Positions 50,724 through 64,000 of a stretch of DNA of 64,000 nucleotides are shown in pieces (the stretch's first letter is position 1; each line of letters begins with the position of its first letter). The stretch covers positions 32,198,501 to 32,262,500 of the forward strand of contig NC_088099.1 of NCBI RefSeq assembly GCF_036370855.1. Reading direction: 5' to 3'. A program made the position numbers and the translations under genes. This DNA comes from Dromaius novaehollandiae (Eukaryota > Chordata > Aves > Casuariiformes > Dromaiidae). The notes under the pieces were generated by a model that searched no databases, had not been told where the DNA came from, and saw only the letters and a list, made by a program, of their open reading frames with translations.

Positions 50724-51329
50724 GGAAGCGGCGGGGGGGGCGGGGGCTGCGCGGGCACACGCGTGTGGGTGCGCGCGCGGGAAGGGAAGGCAGGGAGGGG
50801 ACGAGGGGGAGATTTCTTTTTTAATTATTATTGTTAATCTGTTTTTCGGGCCTTTGTGGCTGCGGGCGGGGGGAGGGCCCGGGGCCGAGGAGGACGAGGA
50901 GCGGGAGGCAGCGCGGCGGCGGTCGTTGTTGCCGCCGCCGTGGGGCGGAGGGGCCGGCAGTCCCTTTAAACTAGCGGGAGCCGCAGGCCCGGCTGGGCCC
51001 GCCCGCTGCCGCCTCCCGGCCTCGAGTTTGAGCGCGGGCGGCGCAGAGGCGCTTTTGTGCGGGCGGCGCGGCCCTTCCCCGCCAGGCCTTCGGCTCGCTC
51101 GGCCCGCGCCCGCCGCGGCGGGGTCCTCTTCGACGCCGCCGCGCCGCCCGGCATGAACTAGGCGGCGGGCCGCGCGGGTGCGTGCGCCTGCGGGGGGCGG
51201 CGGGGCTCCCGGGCCGCCGCGGCCGAGCGCGGAGGTTGTGCGCGCCTCGCTGCGAGTCTCCGTGTCGGAGTCGGCCCTCTCGGTTGCCGCCTTGCGCCGT
51301 CGCTTCGGCTGAGGTGAAACGGGCAGAAA

Positions 51330-51383
51330 ATGGCCAAGTCTGGAGGAGGCGGCGGTGGTGGCAGCGGGGGACTGACTTGGGTG
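51330..51383 (+). CDS. TOP2B: TOP2B exon 1, DNA topoisomerase II beta N-terminus (partial gene)
   Basis: Eighteen codons, MAKSGGGGGGGSGGLTWV, then a perfect donor gtaagt at 51384 in phase 0. Vertebrate TOP2B begins MAKSGG, has a Gly-rich stretch of variable length, then LTWV at the end of exon 1, which matches here. The product is the ATP-dependent type II topoisomerase of differentiated cells. The ATPase, TOPRIM and cleavage domains lie in later exons outside the window. The ATG follows a GC-rich 5' UTR, and no upstream ATG in the same frame gives a longer product. The position 20 kb downstream of NGLY1 in the same orientation fits amniote synteny. Confidence 0.93.
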
Positions 51384-54300
51384 GTAAGTTGTGGGGGGGT
51401 TGTTTCCTTTCTTTTTTTTTTTTTTTCTTTTTCCTTAATTTCTTTTTGCGTCGCTGGTGTGTGTGGAAAGAGCGCAGGTTCGTTTTTAAACGGGGAGGAA
51501 GAAACTGACGGCCGCTATGAAAGGGGAAGCTCTGTAGAGTTACTCGGAGAAGGGTAGAGGGTGAAGGTGGCTGGGCTTGCGGTGGGAGCTAGCAGGAGGG
51601 GAGGTTGCAGCCCTGGGGGCTCATCGGGGTGCTCGGGACTCCAGGGAAAAGGTGGTCTGGCAGCGTGTGGTGGGAAGGGGCCTAAACACCTCCAGCGTTG
51701 GAGGTGGTCGGTCAGTAGGGGTGTTTTGGGGAGTGGCTGTCCTGCGAAGCGGTGTGGGGTGTCTGTCACCCAGTAGATATTGTAGCTGCTGCCTCTTGAT
51801 ACTAGAGCAAAATTAAGTCTTTGTGGGTTACTAGAGGGTTTATGTGTTGATCCCAGCCTCTTTCCCAACTGTCTGAAAAGACAAAAACTTAAGTTCCTAA
51901 GTTTCGGAGATGGGTAATGAGGAGGCTTTCAGAGGCATTTATGGGATAACTTCATTATCTCCTGAAAGTTTTGCCTCTGTGACAGGATTGAGAAGTTCCT
52001 TACTGCTTTTCGTGTGTTGGTCAGAAGTAATAAGATTTGAGTGCGTGCAGGTGATAACTGACTAGAACTGGTGAGAGGTGGTCACTTTGAGAAGTTTTAA
52101 AGTACTTTAAAGTTCTAGAGTATTAACCTAGATGTGTGGTGTAGTGGCATGTTGTCCTAGTCTAAAGTAATAGTGGAGGCTCTCTGGTGTTGGTAAGACC
52201 TCAGGAATGAGGAGCAGAGATCACCTGAAGAGATCTGGTTCGCCCACTCAGTAACTTCCGTGCCTTTCTCTTGCTCAGTATAGAGTTCAGAATATGATGA
52301 CTTCTTTAATATGGTTAAGCAGAAAAGACAGTCTATCTTGATAGATGGTGAGGTAGCTGCATCTTTAATCAGGTGCGTATGCTGTATGGAGTTAGGAACT
52401 TTAATAAGTCCTATTAAAGAGGATAATGGCAAGCTTCTTCAGTTGTGTATTTCTACATCTTTGAGTTGTTCAAAAGGGTTGTGAATAGCATTACTGAGGT
52501 GAATAAGTCCTGTGTACACTGATAGTGGACTATTATTATAGCAGTAATAATTATTGCATTCTATGTTAGTATATTTCTTTTTTTATGCTAAGAAGCTGGA
52601 AGTGTGAAAAGGTATGTAAAAGTGAGCAAGTTTCTGGGTGTGCCACTTGAAATTAGACAGTTTAGATATGGGAACAGCCTAAATAGAGAAGCTAAAATTA
52701 TCACCCTTTACTCCCTGTAGTACTCTGTGATCTTTATCAACTATAGTCTTTGGATAGCTCTTCAGCATTAAGATTTTTACAGGCTAGGTTGGACCAAGTA
52801 ATTGAAAGTTTTACAGCTCATATAGAAAACTGCAGAATGAAGTGTGAAAATCCCTTAGTAGGCACTTTGATTAAAACTTGTCTTTAGATGTAATGGGAAT
52901 GAAAGTATGGTGCGTCAACAGTTTCCTGCAACTGGAAGTAATCTGACTCTTCTGTAAAAGCAGACGAGATTAAGGTATCTTTGCCATTTTAGTGCACTTG
53001 CAGAGAAACAATTAGAATTTAGTTAAAACTCAGTTTTAACTCCCTTCAGAAGATGTCTTGGGGCTTTGTTTCTTTCTCTTGTGTCTCTCTTAAATGCTGA
53101 CGATTCTCGACCTGGCTTCTGGGCCAGTTCCTAACACCACACCTGTTCAGTGGCAGCTGTAGATCACTGGCATATAGAAAAGTGATGTTGTTGTGGCGCT
53201 AAAATGGATGGGGTAGTGGCTAGAAATTGGTTTGGTGTGCTGGGCTAAAAAGATGTTGGTTCAAGTAAGCAGATCTGTTATGCTGGCTTTGAGGATGGGA
53301 GAAGTATAGAGCTAGTGACAAAAGTAGTTTCAGCTTTCTGATTTTAGTCTGCTCACCCTGTATCTGTTGGATAGGTAAGTACTTGCTCTTAGCTTCAAAA
53401 CAACTTTGTAACCAATCTTTTTTTTTTTTTTTAAGACTTCTCATTAGTGTGAACCATAAGGGGTGATTGAGGTGATGATTTTTTTCTGCTGTTTGTTGTT
53501 TCTTTTTATGATAATATGAGTTAAACAATTGAAGGGTAACAGAAATAAGTCTAGTTTGAAATGTTTAAAAATTGGTGTGATACTAATTTATGTCTTAAAC
53601 TACCAGATTCTGTAGATGTAATCTGGTGGTCACATTTTACTAAAGAGCTGTCTGTATAATTTCAGCTTTGGATATGACTTGTTCGTAGCTTCACCTAACT
53701 AGGAAAAAATTATTTACAGTTTTGAAAGAGGAAAGGTATTTCATAAGGTACAGAACTTACCTTAGAGTGGATTTCATACTGAGAAAGTCATACAAGCATC
53801 AGGTTATACCTACTTTTACTTTGAGAAGCAAGATATTAATTGAATGCTTATGGAAATAGCAAATTATCTGTTTTCTCATCTACTTTTTATGGAATGGTGA
53901 TGCTCTTTCAGGCTTTTTAATGTAACATAACTAGTAAAGGTTAGTTGATAAGTTGTTCCAACTATCAGTTGACTGGGAAGCATGAGAGAATAAACATTTT
54001 AAAATGGTTATTAGGAAAATCATGTCATAGTGTAACTGAAAATAAACCTGCAACTTAAAAACTGTGATAGTTATATTTGAGGAGTTTTTTTTTTTTTTCT
54101 CCTGCCTGACTTAACTTTCTTTTGCGTCAAACCACAGCTCCTCACTGCCCCAGTAAATCTGTAATAGTTGGTGGAAGGTGGAGTTTTGACCAACAGATTG
54201 ACGTTACTTTTTTTTGTGGATGATTTCCAAAATTTGCCTACAAATCTGTTAAGCTACATTATGAGTTAGTTTCCAAAGCATGGGTTCATACCTAGAGAAG

Positions 54301-54438
54301 CTACCATTGGTAAAGCATAATGGCAGTTTCTAATGCTAGCAAAAATTCTTTTGAACAAAAGTCATTCTTATCTTCAGCCTTTCAGTATGCTTAGAGACTA
54401 CTGAAAATGAACTGTTATAATAGTACAGCAATAGTATG

Positions 54439-54453
54439 TATATATATATATAT
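54439..54453. repeat. Short (TA)n microsatellite, TOP2B intron 1
   Basis: Seven TA units with a preceding GTATG. Confidence 0.9.
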
Positions 54454-55509
54454 TTAAATGTGTAGTGAAAGTGAGGTTTTGACATTTAACAGTCTTCACG
54501 GTATTACTTCAACTCTAATGCAGTGGTAATGCCCATGAAGCTATTGAAGAATGTTTGCAAACAGCAAGTACACATGCTCCATCAGTTACTTGTGGTAATG
54601 TTTTCAAGCTTTTCTCCTCAACCTGAAGAGCTACATATGCTTTATAAATGAAAGCTGAAACTCCTGGAAATAACTGAAGACTTTCAGCACCATTACCATT
54701 CTCTAGTACTTCAGTTAAAGGGGTAGGCCTCAGTTCTAGGAAATGCTAGCTTAATGTGAAATATGTTGTGCATTAATTTAACTCTTTTTTTTTTTTTTTT
54801 AAGTTCTTGTCATAGATCTGTGTGCTTCTTGAATGGCGTGTATAGGTAGATGGAAATAATGTGTATATTTTTACATGATCAGACAGGATCGTATTTTTTT
54901 TGGGATTAATACTTTAGCTGTATATTGGTTAGTGAAAAGATAGCAAACTATTCCACAAATTGAATTGAGCTGTTAGTGCTCCTTAGCAGTTTCCAAGTTT
55001 ACCTTGAAAATAATGTTCAGCTTAAAAAAAAAGTATGTGATAGAGAAGACAGTACTATAGACTCAACAAAACAAAACCTGTTAAAGGAACTGTTTTTCCA
55101 TTATCAGTTTATTTGAAAACAAATAGCTCAAGTTGTAATACAGGGATAGTTTCATTTTTACTCGCCTTTTGTAATTTGTTTTGTTTCAAGAGGATTAAAA
55201 CAAACTTTTCTTTTAAATATCTAATGTCCAGTGATATCCTTAGACTGCAATAATTCACTCTGCACTATGTGGTTCCTGACTTTATGGGTAGGCTTTTCCA
55301 TCTTAAATCTGAATATGTTCTCCCTTGTCCCAAGTATCTGCCCACCATTGCTGTTTTCTCAGCTTTATTCATTGCACTGATTTGGGAGCAGGACCTTTTG
55401 AGTAGGGACAAGACAAGAACTTCCTTTTGCTGTTGGTGTAGTGCTTGGAGGAAGAGTGTCAGGGTATGACTGGGTGCCTAAGAATTGGAGTATGTTACTG
55501 CTTATGGGT

Positions 55510-55990
55510 GTGGAGCTACTGGAGTGAGTCTGCTGAAGGGCTTCTAAGGTGATTAAAGAATGGGAGCATTCCTCATATGAATAAAGGCTGAGAGCTGGGA
55601 CTGTTCAGCCTGAAGAAGAGGAGGCTTGGGAGAGGGGAGAATCTTATCAATGTGTGTAAATTTCTCATGGGTGGGTGTAAAGAAGATGGAGCCAGACTCT
55701 TCTCAGTGGTGCTCAGTTGACAGGCAGAGAGGCAATGCGCACAAACTGAAACAGAGAAGTTCTGTCTGAACATAAGAAAAAACTTCTTTACTGTGAGGGT
55801 GACAGACTGTTAGAACAAACTGTCTGGTGAGGTTTATGGAGTCTGCATCCTTGGAGATGTTCAAAAGCCATCTGGACATGATCCTGGGCAACGTGCTGTG
55901 GCTGACCCTGCTCAAGCAGGGGGGTTGGCCTAGATGACCTCCAGAGGTCCCTTCTAACCCCCACTATCCTGTGATTCTGTGAATCTAGTC
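55510..55990 (+). mobile_element. CR1 LINE, 5'-truncated 3' end, in TOP2B intron 1
   Basis: About 480 bp with the standard order of CR1 3' landmarks: TTCAGCCTGAAGAAGAGGAGG, a block ending AAAAAACTTCTTTACTG, AGGGGGGTTGGCCTAGATGA, CCTCCAGAGGTCCCTTCTAA and the terminal repeat ATCCTGTGATTCTGTGAAT. Typical 5' truncation; the last ORF2 codons are not recognisable. Confidence 0.9.
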
Positions 55991-58900
55991 ATGTAGGCTG
56001 GCAAAGTTCTGCCTGGTTAGCATACTGCCTTCGAGGTGAATCAAGTACAAATAGTTCTGTACTTACTCAAATAAAAGGCAGAGTTTTTGGTTGAAGCTTC
56101 TGTTCCTAAATTCTCCAGACTCCCCTTGCCTACATAATCCTGAGCTTTAACCTGGAACTATCTTTCTGTCCTTTCTCTGTCTGGATCAGGCCTTCAGCTG
56201 TTTCTCTCCTAGTTGAAGATAGGCCTAAAACACAAGTTGCAAAGAACATATACTGTTAGTTACTTTCTTATCTTTCTTTCGATATATTGTGGTGTCTACT
56301 GGAAAAAAGAAAGATAATGTTATGTTGCTGCTGAGGGTTTTTTCAGTGTTTCTGCGTGACTTTTTACAAAAATCTATTTTTTTCTTGTTATTGTGTTGAA
56401 CAAGAGAAAAGTGTTTTGTCTTTCGATTTGTATGGTGTGGTGCAATGAAAGGGAGGTCTGATATGAAATAGATGTCCAAGTATACTACTATTTACTTTCA
56501 CTAAATATAATGCAATTTATAGGTTTGGGAGCTATGTAGCCTTTCAAAAACTGAAAGGAAGCTGTATTTCCTTCTGCTTGTTGAATTTCTGATTCTGTTC
56601 TCCTTGATGAGTAAGGAGGTTGTGTTGCAAAGATGCCTTAACTCGCCTGCATATTCTAGCATTATAGGAAAATGTCTGTGGGGTGATTTAGCCAGCTGGA
56701 CACTGTAGTTGTGAAGAGGGATTCATTAGATGTTACAGCTTGCCTGCCAAAAAAGGAAGTTGTTACCCATTTTCTCTATCCTCCCCACCATGATACAGTG
56801 AAAAACTTTTCTGTCTTGGTCCAGTTTTGTGCTTGTTAGAGAGCTGAAAAATGCAGAGTCAGAGAGGTAACAGAGATGACACTAGGCAGAGGCTGAGTGA
56901 TGGAAGGAGATCAGGGCTACCTCTTTGTGATTACAGCTGAGCCAGTCTTGCAGCCTAACAATATGCAACTTCATCGTGTGTACTGTGATCTGGAAGAAAA
57001 TTTATTGTAGTTTAGATGAAAGAATGCTGAAGCCAGAGGAAGATTTCCAAAGTTATTGATTGCAAAGAAGTGGGAACTAAATTGTAATGAACTCTAGGAA
57101 AAGATGTGTGTCTTTCTTTTGGGGGGAAATCAGTGCACAATGCATGGAGGATTACTTTAAGTTTGGGGGGGGGGGGAGTATATTCATGCATGTATCGTCT
57201 TTAAATATTCTGTCTATCTAGATTTGTGTGTGTGTATGTATAATTTCCATGCTAACTGTTCTGTATTAAAGATGAGCTAAGAAATTGTTTTGGGCAGGTA
57301 AGCAACTTGACCCCAAAAAGAAAAAAAAGCTTTCAAGTAGTCTGATGTAGGCAGCTTAGGTCTGGAAAAAAATCATGATTTAAATGTAATGTCTTATATT
57401 TATGGACTGTACTATTTTCCAGAAGTGGGTTTTTGCCATGTGTATAAATCATCTTGTATGTCTATATGCAAAAGCCATCTTCAAATACAGGTTTATAATT
57501 AATTAAAAGCAGCAACTGCCATTCATAACTCGTGGATATGAATGATTCCTGGGAATGGGTTTTTCAATATTGAAATCATTGGTTGTTTTGTTGTTGTTCT
57601 GAAGACATTGGGGGATCCCCTGTCATTTTGGTTGCATTATCTGAATGCTGTCACTGCTATAAGTAAGTGTTACTTTGTTTAAAATTTCAAGGTAGGAAAG
57701 TGTAAGCACCTGAAATGATAGCTCTTTCTGTTTTAAGTTTTCTCTGGTAGATTTTACTTAAGAAATCAAAAATCACTAAAGGAGGGGGGGAGAGGGAGAA
57801 TCTGGAAATGCACACTGGTATTTAGAAATCTTAATTTTCCTCAACATGGATCATTTAAAACAATAAAGTTCTTGCAAGTCATCCACAAAGAAAATATTAT
57901 TCTGCTCTGTATAGGTGGTTTGAAAGCTTTCAAAAGCAGACTGAGCAAAAATTGTTCTTGTTCTAAACATGGATAACTGCGTGAAGAAGCCTATGTTGGA
58001 AAATGTGTGCTTGGAGACTTAGTGTTTCCCTCCGAAGTACATATACTGAAGCCCAAAGATTTTGGAAGAATGTATTTTAATAAAAATGTCCTAAATTTAA
58101 ATACCAAATTGAATATCGAGACATATAAAATGTTTTAAAATTACTTCAAAAATAGAAGTGTTCTAATTCAAAATATAATTTACCTTCTAACAACCTTTGA
58201 AGGTGTAAAGATTAGAAATACCAAATGTATGTTGTCTTTATAAATGTGGCAAAGAATAATTCCTCAGAAGTAATGAGTTACTATTTAAAACTGTAGTTAA
58301 AGTGGCAGGCCAGCTCTTTATTTGTAGTAGCCTTTTGTACAGACAACACATTCTTAACGTTTTCTTCAGGTAGCTCAGTAGTGAGTAGAGAGAAGACTGA
58401 TGTGAAAAACAGGGAAAGTTTTTCCTCATCAGCGAGGATCAGATCTGCTAGCTTTAAAATCTTGTCTGATATGATCACAGATGCGTTTACTTTTATGAAC
58501 GGGCCCTTTTTGAAATTATGTTTTGAACTGCATGTTGTTAAACTTCTATTATATCAGCATATCTAGTTTAATTTAATAAAACTATTTTAAAATAATGTGC
58601 ATCTTAATACAGTTCCAGTTTACATAGGAAAGCAGTTTGGCACTGAAAGTAAATGAAAGTACAGCTTCCAATTTTTTACTTTGTTAAAATAATAAATCTG
58701 AATATTTGTTACACTATGCGTCTAAGTAATTCTCTTTTTCTGCAAGAAGGAAAAAAGGGGCATTAACAAAGCTAGCGTAAAGACTGCTTAAGATAGAACA
58801 TGTTTGAAAGGTTTTAGATCTAAACATCAGATCTAAATTTTCTTTTGTTAGACATAATTTTAAAAGATACCATAAAAGGAGAAGGGAAAAAAAAGATGCA

Positions 58901-61900
58901 AAAAAGAATTGGATTGTCTGATCCAGTATGTGTCTTCTTCCTGATTTGTGAGGTTGAACTGCAAATGATATGTTGCATTTCTATAAGAATAGTTAGGATT
59001 CCAGCGTTAGTATCCAAACAGAGCATCTTTATCTATGACAAATTGGTAGTGTGTGAGCTTCACTGGAGACACTGCAAAGCAGTTAATCAGTCTCTGGTAG
59101 CTCTGGAGTATTTTGGCTTTTTTGGGAAGATATAGTAGTAGCGTGCAAACACTTCCATTTTACATTTATTCCTGTAGTATTTGTGTACCCGTGATGATGC
59201 AAAGAAAGAAGCATGACAAATTGTGTAGGAAAGAATAACCTCTTTTATTACACCAGCTGATGTAGTTGGAGGGGAGTGTGTGTCAAACATTCTAGCTCTT
59301 GCAGCTATTCAGGGTTTTGCCTCTGCGCATCAGGGATAGTGTTTTTCATCATACACTAGCTTAAAACCTTTTCCACCACCATTGTAATACAGTATTTTCA
59401 TGCTATATCTGAAGTATTAGGCCACAGTCTTGGAGTAAAATGAAACTTGCCGCAAGAAGGTAAGTGGTTACTCTTTTCTTGTCATCAAGCAGACCTGGGA
59501 GGGGATTCCCTTAAACCCATGAATAGGACAATGTATGAAAACAGGAGGAATCCTGCTGGGGAAAGATCCCTCCCTGGGGTTGCTGGGCAGGAGAGCGGGT
59601 GGTGGCCAAGGTATTTGAGGGTAAGCAGGCATGAAGTTGTACCATGTTAATGAGTTCTTCCTGATACTAGTTAAATCTTTTAGAATAACTCATGTAGACA
59701 TTTCTTTCTTTGCTGGTTGAGTGATAAACATTCAATGTCAGGTAGCAGAAAGACAATGAAAATGCTGAACGTTTTAAACTAAAAATACTCAAAATATATT
59801 CGAGATTATTTTATGACAGCCTTTTATGTTGCGACTGTTATGGAAGGTGAATTCTTCTGCCTGCCAAGGTGAAATTCCTAAATTGTAGATTAAAGGGCAG
59901 AATTTTGATGGTCTTTACAACTGTCAAAATTCTTAATGAGCAATCCTGAAAGGTGTTTTGTAGTAGCTTCTATAGGAATGTTGTTGTGGGAGGATGAGTG
60001 ACTGAAGGGGGAGTTCGGAAAAAAGCAGAATGAAGTTCCTTCTATTTGTGATCAGTACCATTCCCTTGAAACAGTCCTCTGGCATTTTTACTTATTGCTG
60101 TGTGTGTTTTGTTTTTATTTTTTTTCCTCTTCCCCTTCCCTTCCCCTTCTGGAACACCAAACCTGTGTTCCTTTCTCATGGAACTTACTGCAGTATTGCG
60201 ACTAGAATATGTAGTGTCATTATTTTTCAACTTCTAGAGCTTGTTCTATGTGTGGAACAGTTTTTAAAATGAAAAAAAAACCCTCACAGATTTTAGGGAC
60301 CAGTCTGTTTTAATGGTTATTGTTCATCATACTGCCTTCTTTTTTAGGGTAGCATGTATGATATGAAGTACAAAAAACCTCAAGGATCACAGTGAAGGCA
60401 TTTAGTATGTTCATACAAGTTAGACATGCAACTAGCATAAAGGTATACCAATCCTAATATACTAATATCTGTTCCATTTATGAGAGTTCAAAAATTTGAT
60501 TCTTTCCTGTTAAAGAATAAAGGACTGAGTGCTGTTGGTAAGTAACATCTAAGGGATATTTGGACTCTTTTTTATCTTTTATTACTAAATTTGACTGTAG
60601 TAATCATGAAACTGACTAGAAAAGACCGTGGTTTTGGATGTTGCATAGAAAAATCTTCGTGTGACTTTGGTCAAATCTGGTATATCTCAACTTAACTCCT
60701 ATTCCATTTGGTGTTGCTGTGCCAGTTAATAAGAGTTGAAAAACTAGCCTGTTTTCTTGAGTCTGTATATTCTCTTGCAGCATGGATGCCTTCAATATTG
60801 TCTCGGAAAACCTGAAGCTTTTTCTACAGCTAGCTTATTAACCTGAAGATAGTTCAGAATGAAAAGATCGTGCTCTAGAATATGGATTCAGCTGACTATA
60901 AGGCACGTAGGACCTAGAAGGAGAAAGGGGTGAAACATCAGACTCTTAAAGCAAAGCGTTAATCTTTATAAAGTGGTGGTGCATACTACACAGTTCTCTA
61001 GTAGGGTCATGATGCAGCTGTAGGAATGTGACTGATTGTATGAAATCTTTGAAACCTGTTCAGGCTGAAGGTCAGATCTCTCAGTTTAACTTTTCCTTTT
61101 AAAGTATTTTTTGCAATTGGGAAATTTCAATGTACTGGAGAGTGTAAGGATACTTTTTAAACCACCAAGAAAACTGGTGATTTGTAGCAGAAATTCCATT
61201 ACTTCATAATTGATCAGCTAAAACCTCCAAGTTTGATGTTTGTCAGGCTCACTCAAGCCTTGTGGTACAAAGACATCCAGATGAGAACTCTATCACAGTG
61301 TAAAAATGTGTGACAAAAGTAAACAGTTAAAAACTTAGAATGAGACTGGTAGTGATTCAGTTAAATGTGTCTTGCTGCAGAGGTTGATCATGTTTGGGCA
61401 GTGTTAGGGAAAGAGGAAACTTGCATTAGAAAAGGTCTTGAAACGTGAGACTTCTTAGGGGTTTGCCATAGCCCTTTCCCATATGCCTACCAGCCAACCT
61501 TCATTCTTGTTGCATTTAGCAAGTTGTTTGTGACCTTCGCATTGTCAGTCTTTCTCTCCGAGAATGCTACAGTGATATAATCTTTGTGGTAGAAAAAGGT
61601 CCTAGATTTCCTTGCATCTGTTATAGGAATATATAGGTAATAATGCTTGCACAGTGTAGCTGTAAAGGTGAGAGAAAGAGGGGCTATTCCAAGCTGCCTA
61701 GGATTATACTGGAAGGAAGTTTCCTGTTGCTGATCCCTGAGCAGTGGAGCTCTGTGGGAATGGTGTGGGAAGATTGCTCATAAGAGTAATGGCTGGCTGT
61801 GGGCTTGTTGCTGTAGCTGTTCTGATAATTGCACACATCATGTGTCATGTGTGTGTAAATATTACGATTTTCTTTATACTGAGATGTACAAGATATACAT

Positions 61901-64000
61901 GTTTCAGAAATGCATGGAGAACATTGTCGCACTTTAAACTTGTTTGTTTAAATTTGTGAAACTGAAACTCACATTTCTAGTAAGAGGAAATGTGGGCCAA
62001 TAAAAGTGTTTAGATGAGCAATGTGTTTAAAGAATGTTGGGCTAAATTTTAATCTATTGTGTGTGACTGACACCTTTTGCCTTTGAACACAGTGAAAATT
62101 TCCTTTTCTTCAAGTAGTGTGGTTAAAGACTAGTCTGAACTGTTGCCCAATAACGTTTCATTTGGTCTATCCAGAACTGTTTCAGGCAGAACTACTCTTT
62201 TTACTGTGGCTAACGTTACAACGGATAAGTGAAACTGTGGTCTCTGTGGTTGTAAGAGTTGATGTGCTTAGACTGAGTCCCCTGAGGTCTTATGGCTCTG
62301 AGAAGGTATCCTCAAACTTTCACTGGTGTCCAGTTGGCCAAATGGTGTCCATTTCTACATAAAAGAGACAATTTTATTTTACTGGTATGTTACAAAATCA
62401 TAACCATTGCAGAGACCATCTAAAAGCATGAGCTATTTCCTCCAAGAGACTGCAGCCTGAGACTCTGAACCCGACAAATGAATGTTTAAATTAACAATGA
62501 TAAGAGTCATTAAATTGGTTTTGGTGGGGCATTATAATGATCAAAAATATCTGTGGGTCACTTGGTAAAACTACCTTTAAGAGCTAACAATAAATGGTTG
62601 AAAATAAGTGGAAGAGGTTGGAAGAACATAAGTACATATTTTCTGGTCAGGCACAAGGTGCTATACAAAACCTGTAGTGGTTCATAGTACTTTCTTTGTT
62701 TGTCTGAGCAGCAGTTCTTTGACAGTTACTTTAGCGTAAGTTTAATAGTTTTGACTTAAACAGTATAAATTCTTCTGTCAAACAAGATTTCTTAAAAAAA
62801 AAAAAAAGGAAGAAATCCATGCTAATAAGAGACAAAATATGAATTAACCATTTCTCTTATTTCCCAAGTCCATATTCCAATGACTTGGATAACCCTTAGT
62901 ACTTTTTCTAAAGCTAGTATAGGATATTGGGCTGTAAAATAAAATTAAAAAAAAAAAATTGTCCATTCCCAGAGCGGCACATATGTTTTTTTTCCCATAA
63001 TCACAAATCCTCTGTTCTTTGTTTGTTTTTCTTTTTTATTTGAAAGATATGGATATAGTAGCTGTTATTATCAGGACAGTTGTTGAACTGAAGGACCAAA
63101 CTTTTAATGTGTGGCAGTAAGGGTTTCTGAACCAGTATTAGCAAAGTTGGTTAAACTAGTGTGTAAAATCTGCTGATGGCCACTGTTCTTTAATTGATTA
63201 GATTTTGGGGGGTGGGGGCATACCAGAAACGGATTCAAGCAAACAGTTGTCCACAGGTACTTAGAATTGTTTGTACACTGTAGTAATTTAGACATGACTG
63301 GCCTTCATTCTGTGATTTTTATATCTCAGCAAATGGAGAAAACTAATTATATCCTGCAAACAATCTGAGATGTGGTTAAGGAGTTGTCTGTCATGTAGGA
63401 GTTTTTTGTAATGATATTGTTCTTATCATATAGTTGCACACAAGTTTTCCCTGATATTTTGCTTTATGTATTCAAAACGAGTGTGCACTCATTTTGACAT
63501 GGATAAACATTAAAAAGGTCAAGGACATGGGGAAAGCTGAGGTAGTAAGAGGTGTTGCCAGATGCTAGTAGAGGTACTGACATGAAAACTTTAGGTTAAC
63601 TTCATGATTTCTTGGGTAGTGGCACATCTGTATGTGCTGGCTGATGAGGCAGTGGGCCAAAGAGGTCCCTGAACTGTGTGTTCTACACGTTTCCTGGAAA
63701 CATCAGTAATGCAGGGTTAGTGGGAAGATAGTTCGCAATTTACTTATACTGAACTAGCATTAGACTAGTATGTGCTAAAGTTTGTTTTAAGGACATCTGT
63801 TCATCCTAATGTGGTAAGTCTTCTGCATGTTGGATTGAACTGATGAATTTTTCGATGTCAGCAGGCAAGATCTTATGAGCATACAAAGCCAAGCTAGCTG
63901 TTGTATAGTTTTCTTGCAACTTCCAGAATTAGGCTGCAAGTGAAGAGTAGTTGACTTACCAAAGTCAGCTGTGTTAGAAGGAATTGATTTTTCTTTTTAT

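Larger units (their letters stand above)
50190..51390 (+). promoter_or_regulatory. TOP2B: TOP2B CpG-island promoter and 5' UTR
   Basis: About 1.2 kb of very GC-rich sequence upstream of the TOP2B ATG. It has a CRE-like TGACGTCT (50359-50366) and two strong inverted CCAAT boxes, ATTGG at 50400-50404 and 50442-50446. There is also a 7-bp tandem repeat (50596-50623), an alternating purine/pyrimidine tract (50699-50723) and many GC boxes. Inverted CCAAT boxes are typical of topoisomerase II promoters. No TATA box was seen. Confidence 0.85.
51384..64000 (+). other. TOP2B: TOP2B intron 1 (5' part, runs off the window)
   Basis: No second TOP2B exon was found; the next would start with codons for TLFDQN after an AG. 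At least 12.6 kb is intronic. Contents: one CR1 fragment (55510-55990), a TA microsatellite (54439-54453), a 12-G run (57165-57176), T-rich tracts and a polypyrimidine block near 60126-60150. The ORFs here look like chance. Confidence 0.8.

Noticed and set aside
50027-51156. Several long ORFs (up to 237 codons) in the TOP2B CpG island on both strands
   Set aside because: Stop-poor frames are expected in sequence with very high GC; the products are Arg/Ala/Gly/Pro-rich with no recognisable domain.
54184-54215. TTTGACCAACAG read as FDQ, resembling the start of TOP2B exon 2 (TLFDQN)
   Set aside because: The frame continues QQIDVT, there is no AG acceptor at the right place, and no following KKEE-type sequence.

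Overview
The window is vertebrate nuclear DNA, most likely from a bird. Two CR1 LINE 3' ends of the avian/sauropsid type lie at 11.3 kb and 55.5-56.0 kb. The genes have GT-AG introns, their promoters are CpG islands, and the gene order NGLY1 then TOP2B in the same orientation matches the order I know from amniotes. A crocodilian or turtle cannot be excluded by reading alone. Coding sequence is about 3% of the window.

Layout: 1-4.7 kb is upstream flank with an unassigned CpG-island promoter at about 1.65-2.33 kb. A second island at 4.69-5.62 kb holds the start of NGLY1 (cytosolic peptide:N-glycanase). NGLY1 was traced through 12 exons on the + strand from the ATG at 5046 to the TGA at 31275. 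It encodes 650 residues with the PUB, transglutaminase-like catalytic and PAW domains all present, and every splice junction keeps frame. Its 3' UTR probably ends after the AATAAA at 32514. About 18 kb without a recognised host gene follows (32.5-50.2 kb). This stretch holds simple repeats and what I read as a decayed PIF/Harbinger DNA transposon with a SANT/Myb-like segment (43.6-45.8 kb, - strand). A third, very GC-rich CpG island (50.2-51.4 kb) is the TOP2B promoter. TOP2B exon 1 (51330-51383, 18 codons) is followed by an intron that runs beyond the window end (more than 12.6 kb).

Other content: NGLY1 intron 1 carries an antisense, 5'-truncated class I endogenous retrovirus relic with integrase and env remnants, a polypurine tract and one LTR. 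NGLY1 introns 8 and 10 contain antisense segments that look like terminal exons (polypyrimidine tract plus AG, open frame, stop, AATAAA). They may be a decayed or undescribed antisense gene, or chance.

The two host genes are housekeeping neighbours. NGLY1 removes N-glycans from misfolded glycoproteins retrotranslocated from the ER. TOP2B is the type II DNA topoisomerase of non-dividing cells. They share orientation but each has its own CpG-island promoter, about 20 kb apart.
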